In this document: positions 1-11,180 of the stretch, one piece after another | Position numbering within the stretch: the stretch's first letter is position 1 | Layout: each line of letters starts with the position of its first letter | NCBI RefSeq assembly: GCF_026210795.1 | Contig: NC_089455.1 | Location: 2,170,001 to 2,234,000 of the forward strand | Source of the DNA: Rhizophagus irregularis | Lineage: Eukaryota > Glomeromycota > Glomeromycetes > Glomerales > Glomeraceae | Reading direction: 5' to 3' | DNA length: 64,000 bases | Notes under the pieces: model-generated | What the model was told of the DNA's origin: nothing | The model's database searches: none | The model's input: only the letters and a program-made list of their open reading frames with translations | Position numbers and translations under genes: made by a program

Positions 1-1276
1 AAGGTGTATGGACTAAAGGTCCTAAACATCAACTTAATGGTGGAGGACAAATTTGGAAAAATATTCCTAATATAACTGTAGCTTTAAAAGAAATTAAGAG
101 TATCGACTGGAAAAATATTAATAAAATTGAAAATGATTCACAAGAATTGAGTAAAGATAAAAAAGAATTTAATCAATTTTTAGAAGAGGTAAAATTCAAA
201 TTTTGTCGTTCTATTTTATATTACGTTTTATAAATAATATGAATGTTATTGATATAGGTTCAAAATCACCGGAAATTTTTACATAATGATGACAATCATG
301 TGTTACGATGCTTTGGAATTACGAAATCTCCGGGGGATGACATAGAAATCACAAAATGGCTAAAGGATAAAGATTCCCGTCCTAGACCAAACCCGAATTC
401 TTATATTATGGTGATGAAGTGGGCAAATGATGGTAATTTACTTAATTATATTGAAAATAAAGCCCGTGATGAAAAATTCACTTGGTACAGACGTTTGGAA
501 ATATTAGAAGAATTATCAAGTGCTCTTTGCATAATTCATGATAAAAAATTGATTCATAAGGATCTTCATTGTGGTAATATTTTGATGGATGATAAAGATA
601 AATTTCAATTTCCAGCTATAAGTGATCTGGGATTATGTGGAGTTTCTAGTAAAACTTCTGAAATTCCAGTAGGCGTAATTTCTTTTATTGCTCCCGAACA
701 TCTGAATGGAAGTTCAAAGTTTACAACTGCTTCAGATATTTATAGTTTTGGAATTATTATGTGGGTAATTTGCTGTTGCGAATTACCTTATAAAGAATAT
801 AAGCACGATCCACTTGCATTAATTATGAACGTACTTAAAGGTTATCGTCCGGAAATTTCAAAAGATATTCCAAAATCCTACGCAGATCTTATGAAAAGTT
901 GTTGGGAGGATGATTCAAAAAGACGTCCAGAAGCTTCGGAATTAAGAAACAAATTTTCAGAATGGATAAAGAATTATCATTCAAATCATAGTGAATTTTT
1001 AACTGCTGAAAACGGAAGATTAAATAGGATCAAAAATCCTGAATTATTTGATGATGTTTTTGGAAATCAAGTTTATAAAAAAAGTAAAAATCAACCAACC
1101 AATTCGTGTGCAGGTCTTAAAAATAAGATGTCACCATCTAATAGTAAGTTACATTTTGATTTTTTTATATCTATTATTTTTAATTTACATTTTCTAATTT
1201 ATATATTATATTATATTCAGTTTCTGAAGAATTGAGAAAAATTGATTTTGGAAAAATTTTGATCAGTTTAAACTAA
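1..1276 (+). CDS. Protein kinase-like protein (TKL-like), 5' end outside window
   Basis: Spliced, 5'-truncated kinase-like gene. Proposed exons are <1-188, 258-1143 and 1221-1276; all junctions are GT-AG and keep the frame, and the stop is TAA at 1274-1276. Visible kinase landmarks in order: VALKE with the ATP-anchoring Lys in exon 1, catalytic loop HKDLHCGN, DLG in place of DFG, and FIAPEH (APE motif). All catalytic residues are kept, so it may be an active Ser/Thr or Tyr-like kinase; substrate unknown. The GTG at 300 is only an internal codon of exon 2. It is closely similar to the copies at 6,600 and 17,569 and is the best preserved of the three in the part seen. The missing 5' part should hold the CxxC...CxxC module present in the other copies. 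Its upstream neighbour cannot be seen; by analogy an amidase-like gene may lie there. Confidence 0.85.
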
Positions 1277-2289
1277 GTTCAACAAATATATTGTATTTTT
1301 TATACCATTATTAAATATCCTTATTATAATTTTGAATTTTAATCAGTATTTTATGTTAAAATATATATATATAAAAAGGTTACAATTAGTTACCCATAAA
1401 TATAAACTATTTTTTTTAAAAAAAAATTAAAATTTATGTCTAATAATATTAGCAATATCTGAAATTTAGGTTTTAATTTTTAATATACTGTATATATATC
1501 AATTGAAACTAAAAGTTTTAAAAAAAACATTTTTATTATATTTTTAATTTATATTTTTTTATTTTTTTTTTATTTGAAATATTATACAATATTTATTTAA
1601 ATAAAAAATACTTTTTTTTATTTAACCTATTAGTAAATTTTATATAATTATATAATTTTGCCCAAATTTTCAAAAAAAAATGTAAATTATAATCTTAATC
1701 AAAAATGAGATATAATATCAAAAATGTAAGAAAACTTGGTCATTATACTTTATAATATTCAAATAAATAAAATCTATATAAAGTAAAATAAATAATTGAT
1801 AATGTAAAATATAAATTTAAAGGGATGATTTAATCCAGATTATTTAATCCAAAAGGCAAGTTAGCAAAACTCTTGTAAAAAAATAATATAATTTTTTTTA
1901 TTTTTTTTATTTTTTATTTTTTTTTGCAGTGATATTTGTAATTTTATTAAAGTATATATATAAAAGAAATATTACAAAGTAAATATCAATTAACTACTCT
2001 AATATAATAATTAAACTACAAACTACTTATCATATATAGACTTTATAGATAAATATTATTTGCAATTAAATCATCTTAGCCTATTGATTCTATCATTAAA
2101 AATTACAAAAATATATTTATTTATAAATAAATAAATACTATATATAAAAAACATAAAATTTATATTATATAATACTGTATATTTTAAACATATTTTATAT
2201 TATAATAATATACTATTTTTTAATATAATTATATTTAAAAATAATATATTAGAATTTACAAATATATATAAATATAAAGGTTTTTTACT
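1277..2289. other. AT-rich intergenic DNA
   Basis: About 1 kb of A/T runs and short poly-A and poly-T tracts downstream of the first kinase gene. I see no gene, RNA or clear repeat in it. Confidence 0.6.
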
Positions 2290-2515
2290 ATAGAACAGAA
2301 TTTTATCTACTATTAAGATATGCTACCAGTAGAAATTTCACTTTCATGTAAAACTTTACTTTAGAATTTGCTTAAATTCTATTGGTTAATTAACTAAAAA
2401 GAAAAATAAAATTTCCTTTTATAGTAGGATTTTTAAAGAATTTATATGTAAATCTTATCTTAGACTATAAGGTGACCTATCTTAATAATAGGTGGGGTCC
2501 TTATAAAACTTTATA
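2290..2515 (+). repeat. Dispersed repeat family R, copy 1
   Basis: This sequence recurs at about 12,955-13,180 and, in reverse orientation, at about 53,081-53,745. Shared landmarks are CTACTATTAAGATATG near one end, GGTTAATTAACTAAAAAG in the middle, TTTCCTTTTATAGTAGGAT, and a terminal part ending near GGTGGGGTCCTTA. The two ends are weakly inverted with respect to each other (CTACTATTAAGATA against CTATTATTAAGATA), which suggests a non-autonomous TIR element. No target duplication was identified. Confidence 0.6.
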
Positions 2516-2566
2516 TTTAAAAGTAAAATAGTATTTTTTAGTATAAATATTAATAGAGTGAATTTA

Positions 2567-2709
2567 TTTACTGCACCCTGCGTTATAATGCATCCTTCCT
2601 TTTTTGTAAATTGTTTATGTCGATCTTTAGTTTATACACCGCACCCCCCTAAAATGGCAAATGATAAACATAAAAATATATATAAATTTGTAACGCAGGG
2701 TGCGGTAAA
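2567..2709. mobile_element. 143-bp MITE with GC-richer inverted ends, TA target site
   Basis: The ends TTTACTGCACCCTGCGTTA and TAACGCAGGGTGCGGTAAA are inverted with one mismatch and are flanked by TA on both sides, as in Tc1/mariner-type insertions. A 75-codon reading frame over it is an artefact of the repeat. A third GCACCC copy lies inside, at about 2,640. Confidence 0.7.
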
Positions 2710-2711
2710 TA

Positions 2712-3229
2712 CATTATTTCATATTAATATTATAAATTTTAATATTTTTACTGTAATTTCAGTTAAAAAAATTAGGTTTTTATAAAATCAATATAAAGTT
2801 TTATAATAAAAAATATAACTAATTTTTTATTAGTAAAATTACTTTTTTATAACTTAATACTTTTTATAAATAATATAAATTCAATTAAATAAAATACTAA
2901 TACTATTTATAATAAAAATTTAATAAAGAAATAAATAAAAAAAAAGTTTGCTATTTATTACCAATAGTAATTATTATTAATATTATATAATTTTTTAATT
3001 ATTAAATAATTAATATAAAATTTTCTTTTTTAAAGAATGATACAATAAATTTCTTAGGATTTTTTAAGTGGCTCATTAAAAATCTTTTTGCTGTAGTATA
3101 GTTTGCAAAACTTTTTATATAGGCAAAAAATATAAATATAAGCTATTATAATATGAAGAATTTTAGCTATAATTACTTTAATAAAAGATTTACTGATTTG
3201 ACTTAAAAAATTTCAGAAAATTATTAGTA
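2712..3229. other. AT-rich spacer
   Basis: About 0.5 kb of low-complexity A/T sequence. I see no gene or structured repeat. Confidence 0.5.
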
Positions 3230-3647
3230 CAGTCAGATTTCTATGTACTGATATTTTATGTACCTGTACTGATAAATTTTCTATGTTCCATTTTACAATT
3301 AATAAAAAATCTAGTTGTACTAATATTATATATAATTTTATGATATAATATATACTAATACTTTTCTTTACTCATTTATAATTAATATATAGTAAAATAT
3401 ACTAATACTTTAAATTATACTAGTATTAATTTAGACCACTACTATAAATTTGGCTGAAGTTAATGTAAGATTCTATTAAAATTACATGATATTTTAATAT
3501 ATTAGCTATTCAAAGTTTACATAATGCTGACAAGAATTGGATTTTAACCTGCATTATGATTTACTAATGACAGTATATATAATAATAATTTAATATACCA
3601 ATATATTTTCCCTAAAATAACAGTATCAGTACATAAAGGTCTGACTG
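3230..3647. mobile_element. 418-bp non-autonomous Tc1/pogo-like element
   Basis: Terminal inverted repeats begin CAGTCAGA and match on both sides through TATGTACTGATA with a few differences. TA flanks both ends (3228-3229 and 3648-3649). No coding capacity is visible. Confidence 0.65.
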
Positions 3648-3876
3648 TATTATAAAGCTTATTACTTTCGCTTTAATTATTTCCTTTTTTAGAATCCTAT
3701 ATAATGCATTTTTCCATTTTTGATAAGAAATAAGATTGTCTTTTGGATTATGTAATGTTATTTAAATGCTTAAAAAAAAGAAATTTTAGTTGAAATAAAT
3801 AGGATTTTTTATACTAAAAAAATTTAAGTTTTTAAAATAATATTAATACATAATTTAGTATATATATAATCTAAAA

Positions 3877-4032
3877 TATACATGTCACCCAAATTATTTT
3901 GGACTGCCATAATTATAAGTAAAATCCCAAATTCAATTATGGCATCCCAAATTATTTTGGCACTTTACATAGTAAATTACATATAAATCAAATGAATTAT
4001 GGCATCCCAAAATAATTTGGGCAGCATGTATA
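3877..4032. mobile_element. 156-bp hAT-type MITE (TATACATG family), copy 1
   Basis: The element starts TATACATGTCACCC and ends GGGCAGCATGTATA. It is flanked by a perfect 8-bp direct repeat, atctaaaa (3869-3876 and 4033-4040), the size typical of hAT insertions. Internally CCCAAATTATTTTGG is repeated in both orientations. It is nearly identical to the copy at 43,862-44,038. It shares its outer ends with the larger hAT element at 55,164-59,001, which could have mobilised it. Confidence 0.85.
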
Positions 4033-4040
4033 ATCTAAAA

Positions 4041-4349
4041 AACCTTTTTACTATCAAAAAAATCCTGTTAGTGGGTTATACTCTCTTTCTTAATAGCACT
4101 GCTATTTGTACTTTCATCATTTAAATTAACATTTACAGAAAATTCTTATCAACTTATTTAACTTATTTCTAAAAGAATTTTGAGAAGAATTATATAATAT
4201 TATGAAAAATCTTAAACATTTTAATTATTTGCAAGAGTTATTACCTAAAATATAATACTTTTTAACTTATTCTTTAGTATTTGTGGATTATATTTAATTC
4301 CTTGATAGATAACTAAAGTACCAGTAATATACTTCTCTTTTGCATTTAC
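4041..4349. other. AT-rich spacer
   Basis: Short AT-rich stretch between two MITEs. Nothing is recognised in it. Confidence 0.5.
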
Positions 4350-4593
4350 TAAGGTTGCTGGAGAAACTATGGGGTTTTGGCAAGTTGGCGAAATGCTAAA
4401 ATAGCGAAACTTTGCCAAAACTATATGAAAGTCTTATTAAAAGTTGGCGAAACTCTGGAGAAAAGCAAAACCTGACGAAACTTATTATAAATGCTGAAAC
4501 TGCCGAAATCTTGCCAAAACTATAATAAAACTATAGTAAAATCTTGGAGAAACTAATCGTAGAATTTTGGAGAGGTTTAGGCAGGCAACCTTA
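4350..4593 (-). mobile_element. hAT-type MITE (TAAGGTTGC family), copy A
   Basis: Starts TAAGGTTGC and ends GCAACCTTA, with a perfect 8-bp target duplication gcatttac (4342-4349 and 4594-4601). The interior has repeated GGCGAAAC/GCCGAAAC words. Orientation is opposite to copies B, D, E and F. Confidence 0.85.
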
Positions 4594-4601
4594 GCATTTA
4601 C

Positions 4602-5531
4602 TAAGAATTAAAAATTTTTGTAGATAAATAAGTACTTATATTGAAAATTCTATATACTTGTCTTTTTAAATGTTTTTCATTAATGTCTTTTTTAAACCTG
4701 AATTTATGTTAAGGTTGAAGCAGAAGAATATACAACAGACTTCTATGTATTGTGATACTATTGTATTAAAAATATCATAATATGCATATGATTTTTAAAA
4801 TTTTATACCTTATATAAAATTATTATTAAATACACAATTCAAATCAAATGTGTTAAGACAAGAGAATATTAAGCTTCCAAATGCTAACTGAGAATGCTTA
4901 AAGTTAAGGTTAAAAATATTAGATTAAAAGATTATAAAAGAGAATGAACAATTTGGTCTATAATATTATATGGTAAGTATCTGTTTATATAAGTATCATT
5001 ATTGGTTATACTGGAAAATAAATGGCTAAAGATAACAAAAGGTAAATAATTAATTGTATAATGTTCTCAAAAATACCATATCTGACTTTTCAAAATATAT
5101 TCAAACTAACATTTATCAGAAAAAATGTCTATTTTATAACGGGTAAAAATCTTTTAAAAGAATCAAAATTTAGGAAATTATAAAAAGGTCGTTTTTTTAT
5201 AAAATTTTTAATCTTATTGAAAAAAAAAGAATGAGTTCTTTACAAAATGAAAAATTGGCACAGAAAAAAAAAATAAATAAAGAAATTTATTGATAAATAT
5301 CAAGACTTATGATGACTAAGAATGACGAGGAATTAATACTTTAACTACCATTTTAATAAGCAATTATATAACAGTATAGTAGGTTCAACTTTACTACATA
5401 AGTTTATAATAATGTAATATGCCGAAGCATAATAACAATTCTGAGGTAATATAACATTGAAATAAATTTAACATTATTTAGACAGATTACTTAAATGTAG
5501 TTTTCTTGACCAAACTACAAGTAGAAAATAA
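4602..5531. other. AT-rich spacer downstream of amidase 1
   Basis: About 0.9 kb with no gene seen. The last ~110 bp before the amidase stop (ACTTAAATGTAG, CAAACTACAAGTAGA) match the DNA just before 16,229, so the duplicated segment extends past the stop codon. Confidence 0.5.
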
Positions 5532-6224
5532 TTATAAGTTTCTAATTGGAAACTTAGCTCGATAAAATTCTACCCATAAGGAATCACCAGGACCCAAAGT
5601 GCCACTTTGAACATTATAATTAGCAAGAATGCCAACCCTCTCACTTTTCGGTAAAACAGCAGTAGTAATTAAACCATCATCACCAAGAGGTGGTAAAATT
5701 TTTGGTATATTAGGAAAAATTTGACATAAAGCATCACAAACTTTTACTATCATTTCTTTTTGTTCATCAGTAAAATCCAAGTGAGGGTATAGTTTATTTT
5801 TTCCAGGCTCTCTGCTCTTAGTAGATTCTCTATTTCGATCATTTTTAGATTGATCAACGGGATTCTGTAAAAATATCCCAATTGAAGGATTGTTCCATCC
5901 TTTTGCATGATATGCCATTTTTTCTAAATCCAAAATTTGATACACGCTTCCATCCCCATCTATCAATATATGTCCTGAAATTCCTCTTTGGCATAATGTA
6001 CGAAAACAATGTTTTACTGATGCACATACGTCCCAATGTAATACTATACCGTTTATTCCATTTCCACTTGGAACTCCACGAACTCCATAGTTGTCTTCCC
6101 AATGTTCAGCAAATGAATATCCTCTTTGTTCGTCTTTATAATCAATTACGGAAAATGGAACGGTATATGGTACGTCGTTAAAATAAAAAGTACCTTGTTC
6201 TTGTCGTTTTTGTTGTTCTGTCAT
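5532..6224 (-). CDS. N-acetylmuramoyl-L-alanine amidase / PGRP-fold protein, copy 1
   Basis: Single-exon protein of 230 aa with an amidase_2/peptidoglycan-recognition fold. Seen: IVLHWDVCAS (first zinc-ligand His, about residue 63), GHILIDGDGSVYQILD (the family's H...I..DG..YQ strand), YHAKGWNNPSIGIFLQNP, and a C-terminal GPGDSLW. In the family the second zinc His lies in a GH/AH motif before this; here it reads LANYN with Asn at about residue 202, so the zinc site is probably impaired. A longer start at 6242 is possible. I chose 6224 because the same sequence around the start (CATAACTAT) is at the start of the second copy. No signal peptide is evident. It is divergent from the kinase-like gene at 6,600. 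The family cleaves peptidoglycan or binds it; here a binding role, or no enzymatic activity, is inferred. Confidence 0.8.
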   Translation of the reverse strand: MTEQQKRQEQGTFYFNDVPYTVPFSVIDYKDEQRGYSFAEHWEDNYGVRGVPSGNGINGIVLHWDVCASVKHCFRTLCQRGISGHILIDGDGSVYQILDLEKMAYHAKGWNNPSIGIFLQNPVDQSKNDRNRESTKSREPGKNKLYPHLDFTDEQKEMIVKVCDALCQIFPNIPKILPPLGDDGLITTAVLPKSERVGILANYNVQSGTLGPGDSLWVEFYRAKFPIRNL

Positions 6225-6599
6225 AACTATATTGAAAATCATATGTTACAGACTTGGAAATATTTCTCATGCCTATTTATAGATATTGACATATTGTATA
6301 TAAGATATTCAATTTTGTTTTCTAACTTAACATACGGTATACACGTTACACAAGTTATAATCCTTGAAAAATGCCAAGATTGTTATATAATCAAGTATCA
6401 GCCAAAAATGGTAAAGTTAATAATCGCCGGAGTTTCCAATTAATCATATTATCGTATGAAATTGCCTTTTTTGTTCGATACTCCGAATGTATTTCATCCT
6501 CCGGAATTTATCTAAATATATTCAATCATTAGTAAAATCTGCTTAATTAAATTTTATATAAACAAGAAAAAAATAATTTTGAAGAATCGAGTTGTAGAG
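6225..6599. promoter_or_regulatory. Shared divergent intergenic region, amidase 1 / kinase 2
   Basis: A 375-bp region between two head-to-head start codons must hold both promoters. It is AT-rich, with no clear TATA box or named operator. The same gene arrangement recurs at 16,910-17,568, but the intergenic sequence there is clearly different and longer. Confidence 0.4.
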
Positions 6600-8130
6600 A
6601 TGAAGAAAAGTTTATGTTCTTTATTAAGATTAATTTTCAAATCTATTAAAAAAAATAAAGAAACGGGTTCTCCACAATGTAAGGGATCCAATGGAAAAGC
6701 TGAGGAAACAAAAAATACTCATGATAAAAAAAATCAAAATTTAAAGAAGCTCTTTGCGCCTGGAACCTATTCTGAAAAATCGGTTCAAGATAATAAGAAA
6801 AAAATTACTAATAAATATGAAGAGATGATTAAGAACGACAAGAAATTAATTGCAAAGCCTGAAGGTGCATCCATTATTAAACCAATGGAATTAAGATTAA
6901 AGTATGGCATTTGTTTATCATGTCGTAAAGAATTAGATGTTGGAGATTGGTGTAAAGGTTGTGAAGCAAAAAAATTCGAACAAAATTTTAAAAATTGGAC
7001 GAGTGAACATCCAAAAATTGATCAATTGATTCAAGAAAGTCAATTAAACGCAACAAATGGTTTAGATTATTCCGAATGGATTGATTATAGAGAGATCGAG
7101 GGTCTTGAGTATATAACCGAAGGTAGATTGTGTAAAATATTTAAAGGTATATGGACCAAAGGTCCTAAACATCGAATGGATCCGAAAAGCAACAAGTGGA
7201 TTAATGTTCCTAACGTAACTGTCGCTTTGAAGGAAATGGGTAAAGGAATGAATTTGGATCAATTTTTAAGAGAGGTAAATTCTGGTTTATCTTTAACTTC
7301 ATAACACTCATCACTAACGCAATTTCGATATCTAGGTTCAAAACCATCAAAAATTTTTGCGTGATCATGAAAGTCACGTGCTACGATGTTTTGGAATCAC
7401 AAAATCTCCGGGGGATGACATAGAAATCACAAAATGGCTAAAGGATAAGGATTCACGTTATAAACCAAACCCGAATTCTTATATTATGGTCATGGCGTGG
7501 GCAAATGATGGTAATTTACTTAATTATATTGAAAATAAAGCTCATGATGAAAAATTCACTTGGTATAAGCGTTTGGAAATGTTAGAAGTATTATCGGATG
7601 CCCTTGAAAGAATTCATAGTAAAAATATGGTTCATAAGAACCTTCATTGCGGTAATGTTTTGATGGATAATAAAGATATTTTTCAATTTCCAGCTATATG
7701 TGGTCTGGCATTGTGTAATCAAACTGAAATTCCAGTAGGCGTAATTTCTTTTATTGCTCCCGAACATCTGAATGGAAATTTAAAGTTTACAACTGCTTCA
7801 GATATTTATAGTTTTGGAATTATTATGTGGGTAATTTGCTGTTGTAAATTACCTTATAAAGAATATAAGCACGATTCACTTGCAGTAATTATGAACGTAG
7901 TTAACAGTCCAAAAATTTCGAAAGATATCCCAACAACTTACGCAAATCTTATGAAAAGATGTTGGGATGATGATTCAAAAAAACGTCCAAAAGCCTCGGA
8001 ATTAAGAAACATATTTTTAGAATGGAAAAAGCACTATCATTCAAATAATAGTGAATTTTTAATTGCTGAAGAAGCAAGATTAAATAGGATCAAAAATCCT
8101 GATTTATTTGATGATGTTTTAAGTTTATAA
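6600..8130 (+). CDS. Pseudokinase-like protein, copy 2
   Basis: Proposed exons 6600-7274 and 7336-8130 (GT-AG, phase 0) give about 489 aa; the ATG at 6600 matches the homologous start in the third copy. N-terminal basic region, then a putative zinc module CLSC...WCKGC (residues ~105-121), then the kinase-like domain. The ATP-site Lys is present (VALKE, ~211), but the Gly loop is degenerate (EGRLCKIFKG). The catalytic loop reads HKNLHCGN (Asp to Asn, ~327) and the DLG/DFG position reads GLA (Asp to Gly, ~348). Two independent losses of essential Asp mark it as a pseudokinase by sequence. The 3' end also differs: an 8-bp deletion relative to copies 1 and 3 gives an early stop at 8128-8130. Homologous 3' sequence (CAGGTTTTGAAAATAAG at ~8,198) continues downstream, untranslated. 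The open frame is otherwise intact, so a scaffold role is possible. Confidence 0.8.
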
Positions 8131-8602
8131 AAAAGGTAAAAATAAATTATCATACATATTGTATTAATTTTCGTATTAATTTAATTCAATTATATGCAGG
8201 TTTTGAAAATAAGTTGTTACCATCTAATAGTAAGTTACCATTTTGGTTTTTTATATCTATAATTTTTAATTTACATTTTCTAATTTTTATATTTATTCAG
8301 TTTCTAATTGATTTTGTTTTAAATCAAAATAATAAAATGACCAAAAATTTATATTTTAAGATTATTTATTTTTTTAATAATATTATTAAGTAAATTTTAA
8401 ATATTTTTTTTGGAACTTAATCAATTATAATTATTAAAATATCAGTCATTCTATAAGGTATAAAGTAACTAATATATATTCATCAACTGTATTATTATAG
8501 TTTTAACAGTATTTTATTAATTTAAATTATATATACAATATTTTGTTTTACTATTTTTTACTGGTAAAAATAATGATTTATTAAAATTGGTATACAGGTA
8601 TA
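8131..8602. other. Relic 3' exon sequence then AT-rich spacer
   Basis: Positions ~8,198-8,235 resemble the 3' coding end of the other kinase copies (TTACCATCTAATAGTAAGTTACC) but are now out of frame, after the stop. The rest is AT-rich with nothing recognised. Confidence 0.5.
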
Positions 8603-8690
8603 CAGTCAACTCTTCCTATAGTTACATACAGTATTTGGGACAAGCTATATTTGGTAACTATGATGAGTGTGATTATAAGCAATAAAATCA
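8603..8690 (+). repeat. End fragment of a CAGTCAACTCT element
   Basis: Begins TA|CAGTCAACTCTTCCTATAG and continues as a diverged relative of 20,200-20,275 and of the reverse of 52,900-52,972. Only one end is seen here. The TIR style is Tc1/pogo (Tigger)-like. Confidence 0.5.
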
Positions 8691-8942
8691 TATAATCCAA
8701 TCAGTAAATCACAATAATTTTGTTAATATTAAACTCCAATTACTATAAAATTACTACCATTAGATTCCTTCTAATGAAATAATTCTAACAAATTTAAGGT
8801 TATTAAAATCTGATTACTAGAATCTATAATAATTAAAATAAAGTTAAAATATTTAATATTACATAAATTTTACATATATAGAATACTGATTTGATTTTTA
8901 AAATCAAACCATTAAATCTAATTAGTACTAAAACCTGTAGTA

Positions 8943-9136
8943 CAATCAAAGCTCGTTATAGTGAATCTCGTTATAGTGAATATTAAGTAAAATCGTGTTA
9001 TAGTGACCTATTGATTTTTTTCTTTATAATTAATTTCTTTTAATATAGTAAAATTTCTTAATAAATCTCATTATAGTGAAAAAGGGGAAAAAATTACATA
9101 GTGGAACGGAAAGTTCACTATAACAAGCTTTGACTG
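8943..9136. mobile_element. 194-bp Tc1/pogo (Tigger)-like MITE
   Basis: The ends CAATCAAAGCTCGTTATAG and the inverted CAGTCAAAGCTTGTTATAG differ at two places and are flanked by TA (8941-8942 and 9137-9138). The inside repeats CTCGTTATAGTGAA. Confidence 0.75.
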
Positions 9137-9241
9137 TAAATAAAATAAAGTCAAAATATTTAATGTTATATAAACTTTATATATATAGAATGCTAATTTG
9201 GTTTTTAAAATTGGCTTGTTTAATCAATATTAAACTAATTG

Positions 9242-9888
9242 TTATAAATTATTATCATTTAATTCTTTTAATAAGACAAATCCAATGAAATAAAAAATAT
9301 TGAAATCTGATCTTGCTTTTCTTTTTCTTCTCTTGAGAGCAGTTTCATAAATTATGTCCAGATCTTTCATACTTAGAGCATTTGTGACCTGAAGACGATT
9401 TCTTAACAGTATGTTTAACAACAGCATTTACTATAACATTATTAAGTGTCATACCAGCCATACTATCAGTAATATCATTAATAGAATCATAATTATAATC
9501 ATTACCAGGAGTTACATTATTTTTTTCTCTTATTAGATTATTCAAAAAAACGTCTAATAATAAGGTCTTCTCCTCTCTTATTGGCCAATTTTTTACTATT
9601 ATCTAGAGTTTTAGTTGCTCAAGAAATAGTCTTTTGAAAGGATTTAGCTATAGCTACTATAACTTGTAAATTAGCCTTAGTAATATTTTCTTGACTGAAA
9701 GAAAATGCTGATGATTGATTTAATGCTAATTGTTGTAACATCTGAATCTTACTATTTACAATCCTATCAATATCTTCTGTAGTAATATTCTGATGAGAAA
9801 GTATTTTTGGTTTTATCTTAGTAGTTGGCTGGTTATAAATATCCTTGCCTAGAAGCAAATTATTCCTTTTTATTTCAATTTCTTCCAA
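9242..9888 (-). pseudogene. Decayed zinc-knuckle protein, probably transposon-derived
   Basis: Minus-strand coding remains in different frames: an N-terminal part (9619-9888, ~89 aa) rich in Gln/Asn/Ile, and a C-terminal part (9345-9545) with HKCSKYERSGHNL. The latter looks like a CCHC zinc knuckle whose second Cys has become Tyr. A basic tail (KRRKRKARSDF) follows in another frame. Stops and shifts make it non-functional. Zinc knuckles of this sort end MULE-type and other mobile-element proteins in these genomes; the exact parent is not known. Confidence 0.45.
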
Positions 9889-11130
9889 TGTTTCAATTAA
9901 TTTATCATTTAAAGGTCTATTTAAATCCAGTCACTTCATTTCCAACTTATTTTTAAGAGACAAACCACATATACTTTACTAAAAATGCTACTTTTTTTTG
10001 AATTAGTTTTATAATAATTTTGTAATACTTTTATTATATTCCCTAGATATCTCCAAAACAGGTTATAAGTCACACTTTTGGGCAAACTCAACATGGTAAT
10101 CTTATTTTTATTAAATTTATACAAGAATTTAAAATAAACAAGAAAACATGTGAAGTTCTATAATAAACATAACTAAAATAAAAGCCAAACAGTCTCCAAA
10201 AAATACAAAAAAGAGAAAACTAAACTAAAAAGCAATATACACCAAAGTTATAATCATGTCTAAATTATATCTATTGATCCTTCCCTAAAATCTATTTCAA
10301 AATTAGTAAAAGTAACTGTACTAAAAGACCTACTCCCTAAGCAACCTTTTCGTAATCACCACCTTTGCACAACAACTGCTGAATCTTTAAGATTATTAGA
10401 CTGATTAGCCAACGAAGCAAATTTTGTTAGATTGGTCATTAAAAACAGTTTGTTTGGCAAACTCTATATTCCATAATTAGTATGGATGTTCCCATAAATC
10501 TTCACTTAAGAATTTGATATATAGAAAGGTACGTATGCATAGTCTTCGATTTCAGGTCTCAACTAAGAAAAGTATGACTATTGTTAAGGTGATTCTATGA
10601 GTAAAGTTATAATAAAAATAATTTTCCCTATTTAACTATATTACCAATGATAATAAGCCAACTTCACACAGAATATCAGGAACTTTTTAGTATTATGCAA
10701 TCCAACTGATAGGAGAACTTTTTAGTGTCATGCAATCCTAAGAGAACACCTAGTTCATTTCAAACAATTCTCTAAACTGTAATCAACCTTGAATAATATC
10801 ATATGATAGTTCAACATGTGACCAACAAATTCTTGTGCTATAAAAACTGTATCACATAATCTGTCATCCTATTCTTCACCCAAAGATCAACTAAATTAAA
10901 AAAGAAAAAGATCAGCAATTCTATAATGTCGATCAAAATTCTTAGTACTCCTATTTTCCAAAAGAAAACAAGATTGCACAAAAAATTCCAAAAGACAAGA
11001 AAAATAAAACGAAACAAAAAAATAAAGTCATGACGCAAAAAAACCCTAAGATAAAAAATTTGCTAAAATAATACTAAATATCACAAGTCGAAATGCTAAA
11101 AATCGGCAAAAAAAATAGCGCGAAAAGCAG
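9889..11130. other. Spacer with one repeat fragment
   Basis: About 1.2 kb without a convincing gene. Around 10,045-10,090 the words GATATCTCCAAAACAGG and TAAGTCACACTTTTGGGCA match the left part of the hAT-type element at 23,157-23,456, so an end fragment of that family lies here. The rest (10,150-11,100) is less AT-extreme than neighbouring spacers and may be old transposon DNA, but I cannot name it. Confidence 0.45.
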
Positions 11131-11180
11131 TGGCTATTCTTGGCTATTCTTGGCTATTCTTGGCTGTTTTTGGCTATTTG
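11131..11180 (+). repeat. 10-bp tandem repeat (TGGCTATTCT)n
   Basis: Three perfect TGGCTATTCT units followed by diverged TGGCTGTTTT and TGGCTATTTG. Confidence 0.75.

Noticed and set aside
2558-2785. 75-codon open frame
   Set aside because: It is the read-through of a MITE's two inverted ends (TGCACCCTGCG and CGCAGGGTGC); no protein features.
3877-4032. Tc1/mariner MITE with TA target site
   Set aside because: First read as TA-flanked; extending the ends to TATACATG shows a perfect 8-bp duplication, so hAT fits better.
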